From positions 1 to 64,000 of the IMG/VR virus record IMGVR_UViG_3300001589_007665: 64,000 nucleotides of DNA. The stretch is one strand, 5' to 3'. Of the stretch, positions 1 to 10,400 are shown in pieces (the stretch's first letter is position 1; each line of letters starts with the position of its first letter). Below the pieces are notes generated by a model that made no database searches, was not told where the DNA came from, and was given only the letters and a program-made list of their open reading frames with translations. This stretch comes from a virus. The translations under genes were made by a program, and so were the position numbers.

Positions 1-105
1 CCTCCTCCACCTCCGCCACCACCTCCGCCACCACCTCCTCCACCACCTCCGCCTCCACCGCCACCTCCACCGCCTCTTCCACCGCCACCGCCGCCACCTC
101 CTCCA
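1..105 (+). repeat. Poly-proline coding tract
   Basis: Thirty-five codons encode 34 prolines and one leucine. CCA, CCT and CCG are mixed irregularly, so the protein is repetitive but the DNA is not a perfect short tandem repeat. The tract continues beyond the left edge. Confidence 0.9.
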
Positions 106-663
106 AGTAATGATCCTCCTTGTAGCCAAGTATGTCAGGGTCAAGTTACTTTTATAGGACCAGGATCAGGTTTAACTGGACAACAGTGTGAAGATGGCGA
201 ACTTTGCTGTGATGGAAGCGGAGGAATTCTGGTTTGTGTAGACAATAATGGAGTTTCTGGTCCTCATTGTTGTTGTGCTCCAGATACTGCGACAAATCCA
301 AATCCTGGTGTGCCTTGTCCTATTGGAGCTTGTTGTCATTGTAGATATACTTATGGTAGTAGTATCTTAAATAACCCAGCTCTTGTTATTCAACAATGTG
401 AAGAGTGGATAGGAGACCCAAGATTCTGGGATCCTGCTCGAAATTGTGGACAATGTGAAGCTCACGAGGTTTTCCCGGGAGGCTATCGATGGAGAATAGC
501 TGTTCTCGATACTCCAGATAATGGTAATACTTGGAGAAAATATTGTGATATGCTCCCAGAAGGACAATGCTCTGAAGGGGATAATATGACTCAGTTTGAA
601 TGGTTCGGGCCACCACTAACATGTAACACACCAGGTTTGCCATGCACCGACTTTGTAACGTAA
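1..663 (+). CDS. Poly-proline / cysteine-rich virion-type protein, 3' part only
   Basis: The reading frame is open from the first base, so the true start lies left of the window; 220 codons plus a TAA stop are visible. The visible part opens with 25 consecutive prolines, a leucine and nine more prolines. A cysteine-rich domain follows, with about two dozen Cys in pairs and triplets such as CC, CCC and CxxC, including HCCCAPDT and GACCHCRY. The Cys density suggests disulfide bonding or metal binding, fitting an exposed virion module. Poly-Pro linkers recur in the large proteins downstream, so this is probably one more fibre/adhesin protein of the same block. I do not recognise the Cys-rich domain. 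A GTG at 310 could give a 117-residue product, but the open frame continues upstream with the same character, so it is not taken as the start. Confidence 0.8.
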   Translation, partial: PPPPPPPPPPPPPPPPPPPPPPPPPLPPPPPPPPPSNDPPCSQVCQGQVTFIGPGSGLTGQQCEDGELCCDGSGGILVCVDNNGVSGPHCCCAPDTATNPNPGVPCPIGACCHCRYTYGSSILNNPALVIQQCEEWIGDPRFWDPARNCGQCEAHEVFPGGYRWRIAVLDTPDNGNTWRKYCDMLPEGQCSEGDNMTQFEWFGPPLTCNTPGLPCTDFVT

Positions 664-708
664 TGCCAGGTTTTGAGTGTGATTGTTAACTAGAAAATCA
701 AGACAATT

Positions 709-724
709 AGTGTATATAAAACTA
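709..724 (+). promoter_or_regulatory. Candidate late promoter motif, copy 1
   Basis: AGTGTATATAAAACTA lies in the 93-base gap between two structural genes, 48 bases before the next start codon. It matches copies at 4360, 15754 and, less well, 40627 (consensus RGTGTAWATAWAAYTA). The A+T-rich core and constant distance to the start suggest a phage-specific promoter; this is an inference, not a match to a named promoter class. Confidence 0.5.
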
Positions 725-756
725 TAACTTCTAAAAATATCTAAAGAACCCTTAAT

Positions 757-3700
757 ATGCCAAGAAGAATAACAGAAAACGGACAATCTTATCTATTATA
801 TGACGACTGTGAAGAGTATATTTATATTGGAAATGAGCCAGCTTGGAGAAACGGAGTTTTTTCAGACGTCAAGTTAGACAAATGTTGTGAAGGGCAAATT
901 TTAGATAGTGTTCCTGTAACAGCAACTCCAACACCTACAGTCACACCAACAGTTACTCCTAGTGTGACTTCTACAGCTACTCCTACGGTAACACCAACTG
1001 TTACTGCGACACCAACTATAACACCAACAGTTACTCCGACGATATCTGTTACTCCTAGTGTTACTCCAACAATTTCTGTAACTCCTTCAATAACCCCAAC
1101 AATTAGTTTAACTCCATCTGTAACTGCTACCGTGACTGTTACTCCTACTCTTACTATTTCTAATACTCCGACACTCACTCCTACTGTTAGCAATACTCCT
1201 ACTAATACTCCCACAATTAGTCTAACTCCCACTTTGTCTGCAACACCAACATTAACACCAACTCCTACAGTAACTCCTGTTACATTATCAGATGATAGCG
1301 GTATAGAGAAAATAGTATTAGCAGACGGTGCTGAAGAATATGAGATTATTAGTATAGATGTTGGAAATAGCACATCTATGATAGCAGGAGATGAGCATAT
1401 ACTTGCTGTTGTTGCACCTATTAATGATTATTCTTTTAATAACACCATCGACGCATCATATAATAAAGTATTAAAGTCCGATAATTATTTAACTGATTAT
1501 ACTATAGAAAATAAACTTATGACAGAAGCAAATGCTGCTATTTGGAATAATAGTGAGTATCCTTCTAGTAAAATTTCTAGTGTTCAGTATAATAATGATT
1601 TAAATAGATGGTTTATAGGAACAAATAGTCAAGCAGGTACTTCTATAGTATTTTTATATAGTATAGATTCGGCTTCAAATTATTTTATTCCACAAGGAGA
1701 TGTTATCGGTGGAGCAGGATCTATATGTGGTCCAACCAAAGTATATAGTGTAGATAATAAAACATTTTTATTCAATGATAGTAAAATTTATAGTTATACT
1801 ACATCAGACAAAACAAAAACAGGAAATGAATTAAGCTATCTATATTCCGAAGAAATTTTTAATTGTGAAAATAGTAATAGAATACAGTGCGGTGTTGACA
1901 GAACAGCATTGGGCAGTAATGTTAGTGTAAATTACAGACTGCCTTTAGTAAATAGTTCTAACAATCAATTATTTATACATCATGTGCCAGGAACAGGCAA
2001 TAATACAGTAGCAATAGACGGGATTGATTACGATTGTCCTGGTGTGATTGGTAATTATAGAGGATATAGTTTACATAGTTATGAATTTAATTTTACTATT
2101 AGCAGAATACAAATAAGTACAGAAAGTAATCAATTCTCTATTGATATTAAGTTTAATAAAGATATTAATTTTGATTATACTAATTTAGCACTATTGTATG
2201 GAAATAATAACATAACCATCGATCCTGCAAAAATTATATTAAATAAAATTTCAAACAAAAATTACTCAATAATTATTAACGACACGGATCTTATTGACGA
2301 TATCAATACACTACCTTATCATTTTAGACTTTCTAATTTATCCACTGGTAATACTTCGGATATTCCTAATGCTTTCATAGTACCTATATACGAAGTAGCA
2401 TCAGGTGAGGGTGGAAAAACTTATAACTATAATGCTGTTCAAGATGTTCGTTATACTAATTCAAATAGAGATAAAGTACCTGTTTTTTCTATTAATGCTT
2501 TAGATTTTATTACAGATAAAGACAAGACATTTGATTTTTATGTAGTGGCAGATACTACTTGTGATAGTGGATATAAATATACTATCATGGACAAGACTAA
2601 TGCTGGCAGTGGTTTAGATTATAATTTCTGTGTTTCTAGTTTAGAAGGAATAACTAGCACAGGAGAAGTCAAAGTTGTTCTTGCTAAAGGCGCAGAAATT
2701 TATATGTTGGTTCAACATACGTCTGATCCAGTAACAAAACCATATGATTTTTCTGAAGTTTACACATATAGTTTATTCAAGTCTAATAGTTTATTACCTA
2801 ATGGCTTTAGTTTAGTTGAAGACAATATTAAAGTTTTAAGAAAATTTGCTGGTCTTAATAGAGATATGACTAATGTTTGGAGTAATAGTTGTTTTATTAA
2901 TAGTTCTTATATGATAATAGGTGTTCCTAATAGTAGTACTGTTTTACGAATAAATTATAACGCCTCTCAAGTTATTGCTCCTCCTACTCCTACTCCGACT
3001 GTTACAACTACGGTTACAGCATCACCAGGACGTAGTCCAACACCAACTACTACTGGAACTCCAACTTCAACTCCTACTCCAACCGTAACCCTAACTACAG
3101 GAGCTAGTCCAACACCTACTCCTGCCAATACTTCAACGCCTAACCCAACCCCTACGCACACTGCAACACCAAGCCCAACACCGAGTCTAACACCATACGG
3201 AAGTTCAGGATTTACTGATTGGTATGCAGCTGGACCTCCTGCTAATCAACAAAACTGGATAGCAATTAGTAGTTCAGACACTGGACAAACTGTATTAGCA
3301 GCAGATGCTAATGATGCTAATTTATATATATCTACAGATTATGGTGCTACTTTTAACACTTCTAATGTTGGATCAAACACTCTTTGGAAAGATGTTGCCG
3401 TTTCTAATGACGGAGCTATAATGTATGCCTCTACTATCTTGGCTTACGGAGCAAGTCTTTATAAGTCTGTAGATGGTGGTGCTACGTGGAGTAATAATTT
3501 CTATAGTCCTATTGCAAGCACTTTAGGTTATACTAATAGTTTTATGGATGCATATTCGAGCAACATAGAAGATTTAGAAATTAGCGGAGATGGCAAACTT
3601 GTACTTGCCGATAATAAGAGTTTTAATGATTTAAGTAGAAGTAATAACTATGGAGGAGAGCCTGGTTCCGCTCATTCATCACCCGGTGAATTGCATGGTA

Positions 3701-4344
3701 TGGCCGTATCAAGAAATGGCAACTTGTATTATTACCTAACTAGATACCCAACAAGTGGGGGTAATGAAATAGTTAATATATATAGAGTTGCAGCTACTAG
3801 CCATAGTCCTAGCATAGTACTTAGTAGTGTCATTAGAGAATCAGGCGTTCCTGTTAAACATGGACTTGCAACCAATAATGACGGATCTTGTATTGTAACT
3901 AATATTGGTAGTGAAGTTTATGTGTCTAGAGATTCTGGAACATCATGGACCATGATCTTAGATAAAACATGGGATTATAATCAGTCTGATTGGCAGTGCG
4001 ACAGCTGTATCTTGGATTATTTCAAAATGTCTGATGATGGTTTAACTATAGCAGCTATTAGCGAAGGTGGTAGTGTCAATCCACAAATCTTAGAATACAA
4101 TAGTTCAGAAGACTCTTGGACACTCAAAGATACAGATTTAAAGACTGATGAAATTTCTACTTTCTCATTAGCAGAAGCCTCGAACAAAATTGCCATGACA
4201 TTTTCTGGAGATGCAAAGCGTTTGGCCGTAATAACCAATGATCCGACAACAGGACAAGGCTATATTTGGAGATCACAAAGCACAACTAACCTATATACAT
4301 TACAATTATTATCGCAATCTGATAATTTTAATGACATACCATAG
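757..4344 (+). CDS. Large virion/fibre-type protein with Thr-Pro linkers and C-terminal Asp-box (BNR) propeller
   Basis: This 1195-residue protein has a short N-terminal domain (about 1-52, with a CC pair), a Thr/Pro/Val/Ser linker (about 54-175), a middle domain of unknown type (about 176-740), a second Thr/Pro linker (about 742-813) and a C-terminal domain. The C-terminal domain carries Asp-box (BNR) motifs of the S-x-D-x-G-x-x-W type: KSVDGGATWSN, VSRDSGTSWTM and the looser STDYGATFN. Asp-box repeats form beta-propellers in sialidases, sortilin-like proteins and glycan-binding proteins, so receptor or glycan binding on the virion is plausible. No catalytic residues for a sialidase can be assigned. 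No signal peptide is seen. A conserved promoter-like motif lies 48 bases upstream. The start is the first ATG; its Shine-Dalgarno is weak. Confidence 0.85.
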   Translation: MPRRITENGQSYLLYDDCEEYIYIGNEPAWRNGVFSDVKLDKCCEGQILDSVPVTATPTPTVTPTVTPSVTSTATPTVTPTVTATPTITPTVTPTISVTPSVTPTISVTPSITPTISLTPSVTATVTVTPTLTISNTPTLTPTVSNTPTNTPTISLTPTLSATPTLTPTPTVTPVTLSDDSGIEKIVLADGAEEYEIISIDVGNSTSMIAGDEHILAVVAPINDYSFNNTIDASYNKVLKSDNYLTDYTIENKLMTEANAAIWNNSEYPSSKISSVQYNNDLNRWFIGTNSQAGTSIVFLYSIDSASNYFIPQGDVIGGAGSICGPTKVYSVDNKTFLFNDSKIYSYTTSDKTKTGNELSYLYSEEIFNCENSNRIQCGVDRTALGSNVSVNYRLPLVNSSNNQLFIHHVPGTGNNTVAIDGIDYDCPGVIGNYRGYSLHSYEFNFTISRIQISTESNQFSIDIKFNKDINFDYTNLALLYGNNNITIDPAKIILNKISNKNYSIIINDTDLIDDINTLPYHFRLSNLSTGNTSDIPNAFIVPIYEVASGEGGKTYNYNAVQDVRYTNSNRDKVPVFSINALDFITDKDKTFDFYVVADTTCDSGYKYTIMDKTNAGSGLDYNFCVSSLEGITSTGEVKVVLAKGAEIYMLVQHTSDPVTKPYDFSEVYTYSLFKSNSLLPNGFSLVEDNIKVLRKFAGLNRDMTNVWSNSCFINSSYMIIGVPNSSTVLRINYNASQVIAPPTPTPTVTTTVTASPGRSPTPTTTGTPTSTPTPTVTLTTGASPTPTPANTSTPNPTPTHTATPSPTPSLTPYGSSGFTDWYAAGPPANQQNWIAISSSDTGQTVLAADANDANLYISTDYGATFNTSNVGSNTLWKDVAVSNDGAIMYASTILAYGASLYKSVDGGATWSNNFYSPIASTLGYTNSFMDAYSSNIEDLEISGDGKLVLADNKSFNDLSRSNNYGGEPGSAHSSPGELHGMAVSRNGNLYYYLTRYPTSGGNEIVNIYRVAATSHSPSIVLSSVIRESGVPVKHGLATNNDGSCIVTNIGSEVYVSRDSGTSWTMILDKTWDYNQSDWQCDSCILDYFKMSDDGLTIAAISEGGSVNPQILEYNSSEDSWTLKDTDLKTDEISTFSLAEASNKIAMTFSGDAKRLAVITNDPTTGQGYIWRSQSTTNLYTLQLLSQSDNFNDIP
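916..1284 (+). repeat. Thr-Pro-Thr-Val linker array 1
   Basis: About 120 codons encode an array of TPT, TVTPT, ISVTPS and similar units inside the 757-4344 gene. All four Thr codons and three Pro codons are mixed, so the array is much more regular in protein than in DNA. It is probably an extended, mucin-like spacer. Confidence 0.85.
2980..3195 (+). repeat. Thr-Pro linker array 2
   Basis: This second array in the 757-4344 gene separates the middle domain from the Asp-box propeller. It is richer in TPTPT and SPTPT units and contains a few Gly and Asn. Confidence 0.85.
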
Positions 4345-4359
4345 TAAAATTGCTTTTAA

Positions 4360-4375
4360 AGTGTATATATAACTA
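4360..4375 (+). promoter_or_regulatory. Candidate late promoter motif, copy 2
   Basis: AGTGTATATATAACTA differs at one of 16 positions from the copy at 709. It lies 54 bases before the start of the subtilase gene, in a 69-base gap. It would drive this gene and the next, which follows two bases after its stop. Confidence 0.5.
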
Positions 4376-4413
4376 ACCGGATCGGAAACAGCTAGCATAA
4401 TTATGGAAAATTA

Positions 4414-7400
4414 ATGAATTATAATAAGCCTGATTTAATATGGTTCTCCAAGTTTAATACTGCATCACCACTTACTCAAACTAATAAAAAAAGATTTATT
4501 GTTCGATTGTCTGAAAAAGCAGTCAACAATATGGACAATATTAATGATGTTCAAAAAATTATTGGTCCAGACTATAGGGTGTTGTGCGGTTTGGGTCATC
4601 CAGGAATGGTTGTCGTAGAGACTAATGTAGCTAATACATTTAATACATTATCTAATAATTCTAATATTGAATATGTAGAAGAAGATCAAACTATTCAATT
4701 AGACGATCCTGTTGTAAGACCACAAGATATAAAAAAAAATAATTTTAATGCTCTCTCTAGCGACCCTAATGATCCAGACTTTGATAAATTATATGGCTTG
4801 AATCCAAATGAAGGCAATTATCATATTAACTGTAAAGATGTTTGGATTACCAATAAGGGAAGTCATAGTATTGTTGTTGGAGTGGTCGATACTGGCATAG
4901 ATTATAATCATCAAGATTTAAGAGTAAATATGTGGACCAATACTGCTGAAACAAGCAACGGTATTGATAGTGACAATAATGGTTATGTAGATGATATACA
5001 TGGAATAAATGCTATAACAAATTCTGGCGATCCTATGGATGATCAAAGTCATGGAACGCATTGTGCTGGAACTATTGGTGCTGTTGGAAATAATAGCACA
5101 GGCGTCGTCGGAGTTAACTGGAATATACAATTAATGGCATTGAAGTTTTTACGTGCTGATGGTGGTGGTAATTCATCTGATGCTATCAAATGTGTTGCTT
5201 ATGCAGAATTAATGAAAAGCAGAGGAGTAAATATAAAAGCTACTAGTAACAGTTGGGGAGGAGGAGTTTTTTCTCAAGGTATGTTTGATGTAATTTCATC
5301 TGCTTGGACCAATGAAGATATGCTTTTTATTGCAGCAGCTGGTAATGACACTGCAAACACAGATATTGGAACAGTTTATCCTCAAGGATATAATATTCCT
5401 GGTATTATTTCTGTGGGATCAAGCACTCAGCAAGGTACTGTATCAGGCTTCAGTAACTATGGAGCAACAAGTGTTGATGTGGCCGCACCAGGATCGGCTA
5501 TTTATTCTACGATTCCAGTAGTAACTAATTACGGTTACAAAAGCGGTACAAGCATGGCCTGTCCTCATGTTGCTGGTGCTGTGGCTTTATTGTATAGTAT
5601 ACATCCTAACGCTACTGGTACACAAATTAAAAATGCTCTTATAAATACTTGTCAAAAAGTTACTGCTTGGTCTGGCAAATGTGTTAGTGAAGGCATTATT
5701 GATGTTAAAGCAGCGTCTGCTAGTTTAGCGGGCTCTCTTGTTACTCCTACGCCTACAGAAACTATTAGGGTCACTCAAACAGCTACTCCCAGGATCACGC
5801 CTCCTCCAACCAATACTCCTCAAGTCACCGCTACTATAACACCAACACAAACCCCAAGTTATTTTCCTAGAAAAGAAGTAGGAGGATTAGGTCCATATGG
5901 CTCTGACTATATCATTAAATTTAAATTACCTGGATTTGAAAACTATATAGGCGAAAAACTTTCTGTTAAAATCGGTGGAGAAAAATGTTGCACCATTGAC
6001 GGTATTATAAATTACTCTTTTCCAGCATTTGTTGATCCGATAGTTCCCGCAACACCAACGCCGACATCTACTCCTAGTTCAACTCCAACTCCTACTCCGA
6101 CACATACCATAACTCCTACAGCAACTGTTACTTCAACAAATACTGCCACTCCTACTGTTACTCCTACAATTAGTGTTACGCCAAGCGTTACTCCTACAGT
6201 TAGTGTTACCCCTAGCATTACTCCTACTTATACGCCAACTTCTACAGTAACTCCGACGATTAGTGTTACTCCAACTAATACTCCGTCGATTACTCCGACA
6301 ATATCTTTGACTCCTTCTATCACACCAACTATTAGTGTGACACCTTCCATTACTCCTACTATATCTTTAACTCCAAGTGTTACTCCTACCTTGTCTCTTA
6401 CTGTTAGTCCTACGCCAACAGTTACTCCTACTATTACTCTTACTGCAAGCAACACTCCTACTCCAACACCAACACCAAGTATTACTCCGACTCATACCCC
6501 AACACCAACGGTAACACCAAGTGTCACTCCGACTACTAGTGCAACACCGACACTAACTCCTACATTAAGTTTAACAGCTCCATTTGAAGCTGATGTGTCT
6601 TATAGACAGGGTCATGATTATATTAATAATCATGGCTATGATGCTGCTTTCAATTCAGACAAAACATTATTATTTACTTGTGATAGAATTACAGGTGTTA
6701 ACATGTATGATATATCTGATAAATATCATCCTGTACATACATTTACTTATGATTTAAGATATTATGTAGAGAGTGTAAACTATAGTGATTCTTATAATTT
6801 CCTGGCTGTTGCTAATTCAGGATACGGCACACATATTTTTGGAGTAGAAAACAATATAGCACATCCAAAACCAAAAGTTTTACAGCTTAAATCTACTGCT
6901 TCTAGCAAACCAGATGGATATGCTCGCAACAGAATATATCATAGACATTCTATCTTAGGTACAGGTAGTGACGCTAGATATATCTATGTTGCGGATCAAG
7001 AGTATGGACTATTAATATATAGAATAAATCCTACAGATCTTACTGCTGCTCCATTACTAAGTGCTTCATTAAGATATATTGATCCTGTAGACGCATATTC
7101 TCGTTCTCTGTTGTGGAGATGCTACATTTCTCCTAGCGATCCTAATTTGTTATATGTAGGTACTCAAAGAGGTGTACTATTATTAGTAGATATTACTGAC
7201 AGATCAAGTCCTGTATTAAAATCTTCTTTGATTACTTTTGCAAATACTAGGTGGCCAAATGGCTACGGGCAGATATACGATATTGTAGAAGATAGTATTG
7301 ATAGTGATATTGTTTATGTTGCAAATAGTGCTTACGCAATTCTGGCGGTAGACAAAAAGAACACTAGTGCTCCAACAATTATTGGCAGTTATGTTAAATC

Positions 7401-7431
7401 CGGTATTACTTCGATTTCTATTAAGGAATAA
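4414..7431 (+). CDS. Subtilisin-like (S8) protease with Thr-Pro linkers and LVIVD-type propeller
   Basis: This 1005-residue protein begins with an inhibitor-I9-like propeptide region (about 1-115), followed by a peptidase S8 domain (about 130-440). The full triad is visible: Asp159 in VVDTGIDYNH, His213 in SHGTHCAG and Ser380 in GTSMACPHVAGA. SNSWGGG and the oxyanion motif AAAGND are also present, so an active serine protease is expected. A Thr/Pro linker (443-480), a small domain with a CC pair (482-540), a long Thr/Pro linker (545-725) and an LVIVD-like beta-propeller (726-1005, with VDITDRSSPV) follow. It lacks a visible signal peptide, consistent with a virion component rather than a bacterial secreted enzyme. 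Likely roles are cleavage of host surface proteins or maturation of neighbouring fibres. The next gene is a paralogue of its N-terminal half. Confidence 0.9.
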   Translation: MNYNKPDLIWFSKFNTASPLTQTNKKRFIVRLSEKAVNNMDNINDVQKIIGPDYRVLCGLGHPGMVVVETNVANTFNTLSNNSNIEYVEEDQTIQLDDPVVRPQDIKKNNFNALSSDPNDPDFDKLYGLNPNEGNYHINCKDVWITNKGSHSIVVGVVDTGIDYNHQDLRVNMWTNTAETSNGIDSDNNGYVDDIHGINAITNSGDPMDDQSHGTHCAGTIGAVGNNSTGVVGVNWNIQLMALKFLRADGGGNSSDAIKCVAYAELMKSRGVNIKATSNSWGGGVFSQGMFDVISSAWTNEDMLFIAAAGNDTANTDIGTVYPQGYNIPGIISVGSSTQQGTVSGFSNYGATSVDVAAPGSAIYSTIPVVTNYGYKSGTSMACPHVAGAVALLYSIHPNATGTQIKNALINTCQKVTAWSGKCVSEGIIDVKAASASLAGSLVTPTPTETIRVTQTATPRITPPPTNTPQVTATITPTQTPSYFPRKEVGGLGPYGSDYIIKFKLPGFENYIGEKLSVKIGGEKCCTIDGIINYSFPAFVDPIVPATPTPTSTPSSTPTPTPTHTITPTATVTSTNTATPTVTPTISVTPSVTPTVSVTPSITPTYTPTSTVTPTISVTPTNTPSITPTISLTPSITPTISVTPSITPTISLTPSVTPTLSLTVSPTPTVTPTITLTASNTPTPTPTPSITPTHTPTPTVTPSVTPTTSATPTLTPTLSLTAPFEADVSYRQGHDYINNHGYDAAFNSDKTLLFTCDRITGVNMYDISDKYHPVHTFTYDLRYYVESVNYSDSYNFLAVANSGYGTHIFGVENNIAHPKPKVLQLKSTASSKPDGYARNRIYHRHSILGTGSDARYIYVADQEYGLLIYRINPTDLTAAPLLSASLRYIDPVDAYSRSLLWRCYISPSDPNLLYVGTQRGVLLLVDITDRSSPVLKSSLITFANTRWPNGYGQIYDIVEDSIDSDIVYVANSAYAILAVDKKNTSAPTIIGSYVKSGITSISIKE
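5740..5855 (+). repeat. Thr-Pro linker array in subtilase gene, first
   Basis: A short Thr/Pro-rich stretch (TPTPT, TPPPTNTP, TATITPT) lies immediately after the S8 catalytic domain. Confidence 0.8.
6045..6575 (+). repeat. Thr-Pro-Val linker array in subtilase gene, second
   Basis: One of the longest arrays in the window, about 177 codons of TPTISVTPS, TPTVTPT and similar units. It joins the protease part to the C-terminal propeller. Synonymous codons are heavily mixed. Confidence 0.85.
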
Positions 7432-7433
7432 AA

Positions 7434-10400
7434 ATGAAAGTTAACTATGATGTTCCTAGTCAAGAATGGTTCGAATCTTTTATTACTGTAAACAGTATTT
7501 CTGAAGATACGGACAATTACTGGATAGTACGATTAACAGAAAAGGCTGTCTTAAATATGACTAATGTTTCTGATGTTAGTACTATCTTAGGATCTGGCTG
7601 GACACCATTATATTGCTTGGGATTACCTGGTTTATATTCTGTTCATAAATCTGCCGATGCTGTTAATTTATCAGGTAACGACAGTATTCAATATTTTTAT
7701 GCGGACAAACCTACTCCTAGTAATGATGTTGGTGTTTTGAATCAGCTTTATTCTCCAGAAGAAGAAGATCTGGAAGATGATATAAGCAGGATGGACGAAG
7801 ATACTATAGTTAATTTTGTTGCTGGTGTTCCTCAAGATCCATATTGGAATATGCAATGGGCATTAAATCCTGATCTTAGTCCATATGACATTAATGTTAC
7901 TGCACTTTGGCAGCAAGGTCGGAACATAACAACGCCAACATATATTGGTATTTTGTCAGAAGGCTATGATGCTCCGCAACCAGATGACATAAGCAGTGCG
8001 TATCGATACAATTCTCGTGCGGAAGACATTTCAGATAATCCAGATTCTAACAGAATATATAATGGTAGCATCAAAGGCAATGCTATTCAAGGCATTACTG
8101 GTGCTCGTCATGATGATGAGTGTGCTATTGCTGGTATTTGTCCAGGAGCTGTCCTACTTAGTGTTGCGACAACAACACTTGGTACAGGGTGTGCTCAAGA
8201 TTTTGCTATCATACGAGGTTTGACATTTATCTTAAATAAGAAAATTGAGGATGGTTTGAGTCTCCCGGTTATTGTATGGGATGGTCAAAGGGGTTGTAAT
8301 AGTGGGAGGTCTGATGGTATTAGAGATGCTATTAGGGCATGTCAAAGGCAGGAAATATTAATTGTTGTACCTGCTGAAGACGGAAATCCCTACGACAGGA
8401 GGGAAGAAAGCGGCAAAAACATAACAGATATTGCTGATCAATTTACCGCTATAACCTACGCAGATCTTGTAGTAACATCAATAAATAGAGAAGGTGAGAT
8501 GCCACGCACAGCTAATTGGGGTAGAACTGCAGTAGACATTAGTGCTCCAGGAGAAAGTGTAATTGCTAGTCATGGTCTTTGCGGAATACAGAATGTTTCA
8601 GGTACTTGGGTAGCTGCGGCTCATGTTGCTGGTGCTATTGCTCTTTTATATGAAGTAACAGGAAAAACAGGAAACGAAGTTACTCAGGCGATCATCTCAT
8701 CAGCTAAACAACTCAATGCTCATATGGCCAAGCCTATTAAATCAGGGGGCATGTTAGATGTGCAGGCAGCTTCTGCATATTTAGGCAACCCCATTTCTCC
8801 TCCACCGCCTCCTCCTCCTCCTACTCCTCCACCTCCTGGATTAGAGCCTTGTTTAGTAGATTCTAAATTTATTAATAATGGGTCGCCTTTTAGCGGTTTT
8901 ACAAATGACGCAATAATGAATTTAAAAGGATCTTATGATGGTAAAACACTCATTATGGCAGCTGAGGGTTCTGATACATCAGGCAGCGCAAACTCGTTGG
9001 GTTTTTATTCTGTGAGAGCAGATATTGAAACGAAGTTTCAAAAAATACCTACTGAAAATTTTAGCAATAGTGACAATAACAATCCAAAAAGTCCGGGATA
9101 TGCTGCATTTATAAATGCTTTTGATATATCTGATAATGGTAATAATTTAGTTGTTAGTAATTCATTTACTGTAGATAGCAGATTTGGGTATATTGAGTCT
9201 TTGTGCATTTCAGATAATGGCTATATCTATATGTATACAGGCGCTGCTTCTAGAGAATATGATAAAGTTTCCATATTAGTATCTACAGATAGAGGTGTTA
9301 ATTGGACAGAAAAAGTTATATTTCCTTTTGATGCAGATAATACGCCATACAGAGACCAAATATTACTTTCTAAAGATTATGGTAATACTTGGACGTCTGT
9401 AGCTGTTCCAGATAAATGGGTTAGTAATTATTATTACGGTGTTGACGGCTTTTATGGTCCAGAAACTACTACAAAAAGATGTCAGATAACACCGCCGCTG
9501 ATGATAAAACATTTATGTTCTACTAATTTAATATGTTCTGACGATGGAACAAGAGCAATGTTTCTATTAACTTATGGGGGCACTCCTTATAATCATATGG
9601 TAGCTAGAGGCAGGGCTGGTGGTAATAATGGGAGTTCTGCATACATTAGCTGGTTTTATGGACATCACCACAGTAATTATACACAAGGACATACGTCTTT
9701 ATTCATGAGTACTGACAATTCTGGAAATTATTGGAAACAAGGATCTGCAGATATGAAATTGCGATCTTCGCAGTCTGATCCTGGATATGCATTAGCTAAT
9801 GATTATGACGGAGGATTAGATAGCAACCGAGAGTATCAGGAAACTTTGTACAGTCCAGAATCATCAGTCCAAGAACCTATTCATAAAGTATACAAGTTAA
9901 TTAAAATGTCTCCTAATCTAGACGCTTTTGGTTTAGTAGCGACTGTAAAGTATAGTGGTCGCCAGACGACCTTGCCGCCTGCCTCGGAAACTCAAGACAT
10001 TTTTGGGCGAGTTGTTGTTAGTAAAATTATATATACTACAGATGGCGGAGAAACTTTTAAGCGAACTAAACATTTATTTGAAGCTGATTCAGATACTAGG
10101 CATTACATTAGTAAGGTATACTCTGATTCGGGGATAGAATCGGGATTGGTGCCATGTAGAAATTTAAATAAAATTAATACATCTTATGTAGATAGTAATG
10201 GCAATTTTACTATTTGTGCTCTTGTTAATAAAGTTGTGTTTCAACCCCCAGTTCCACCACCACCTCCACCACCTCCACCACCACCAGACAGTCCGCCAGT
10301 ACCAACGCCTGAAGTACCGATTTGGCCGGGGCCTCCTTTTGGAGGTCCAGGTGACGGAAACACTACAGTTGATGGAACATGGCAAGATTTTGGTGTCATG

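Noticed and set aside
916-1284. CRISPR-like or satellite array
   Set aside because: Repetition is at the protein level in frame; units vary in DNA and there are no spacers.
822-1373. Long antisense open frames rich in Val-Gly-Val over the Thr/Pro arrays (also near 2967, 6012, 6228, 22262, 23264, 41401)
   Set aside because: They are the reverse complement of Thr-Pro-Val codons, which lacks stop codons by composition; they lie fully inside convincing genes.
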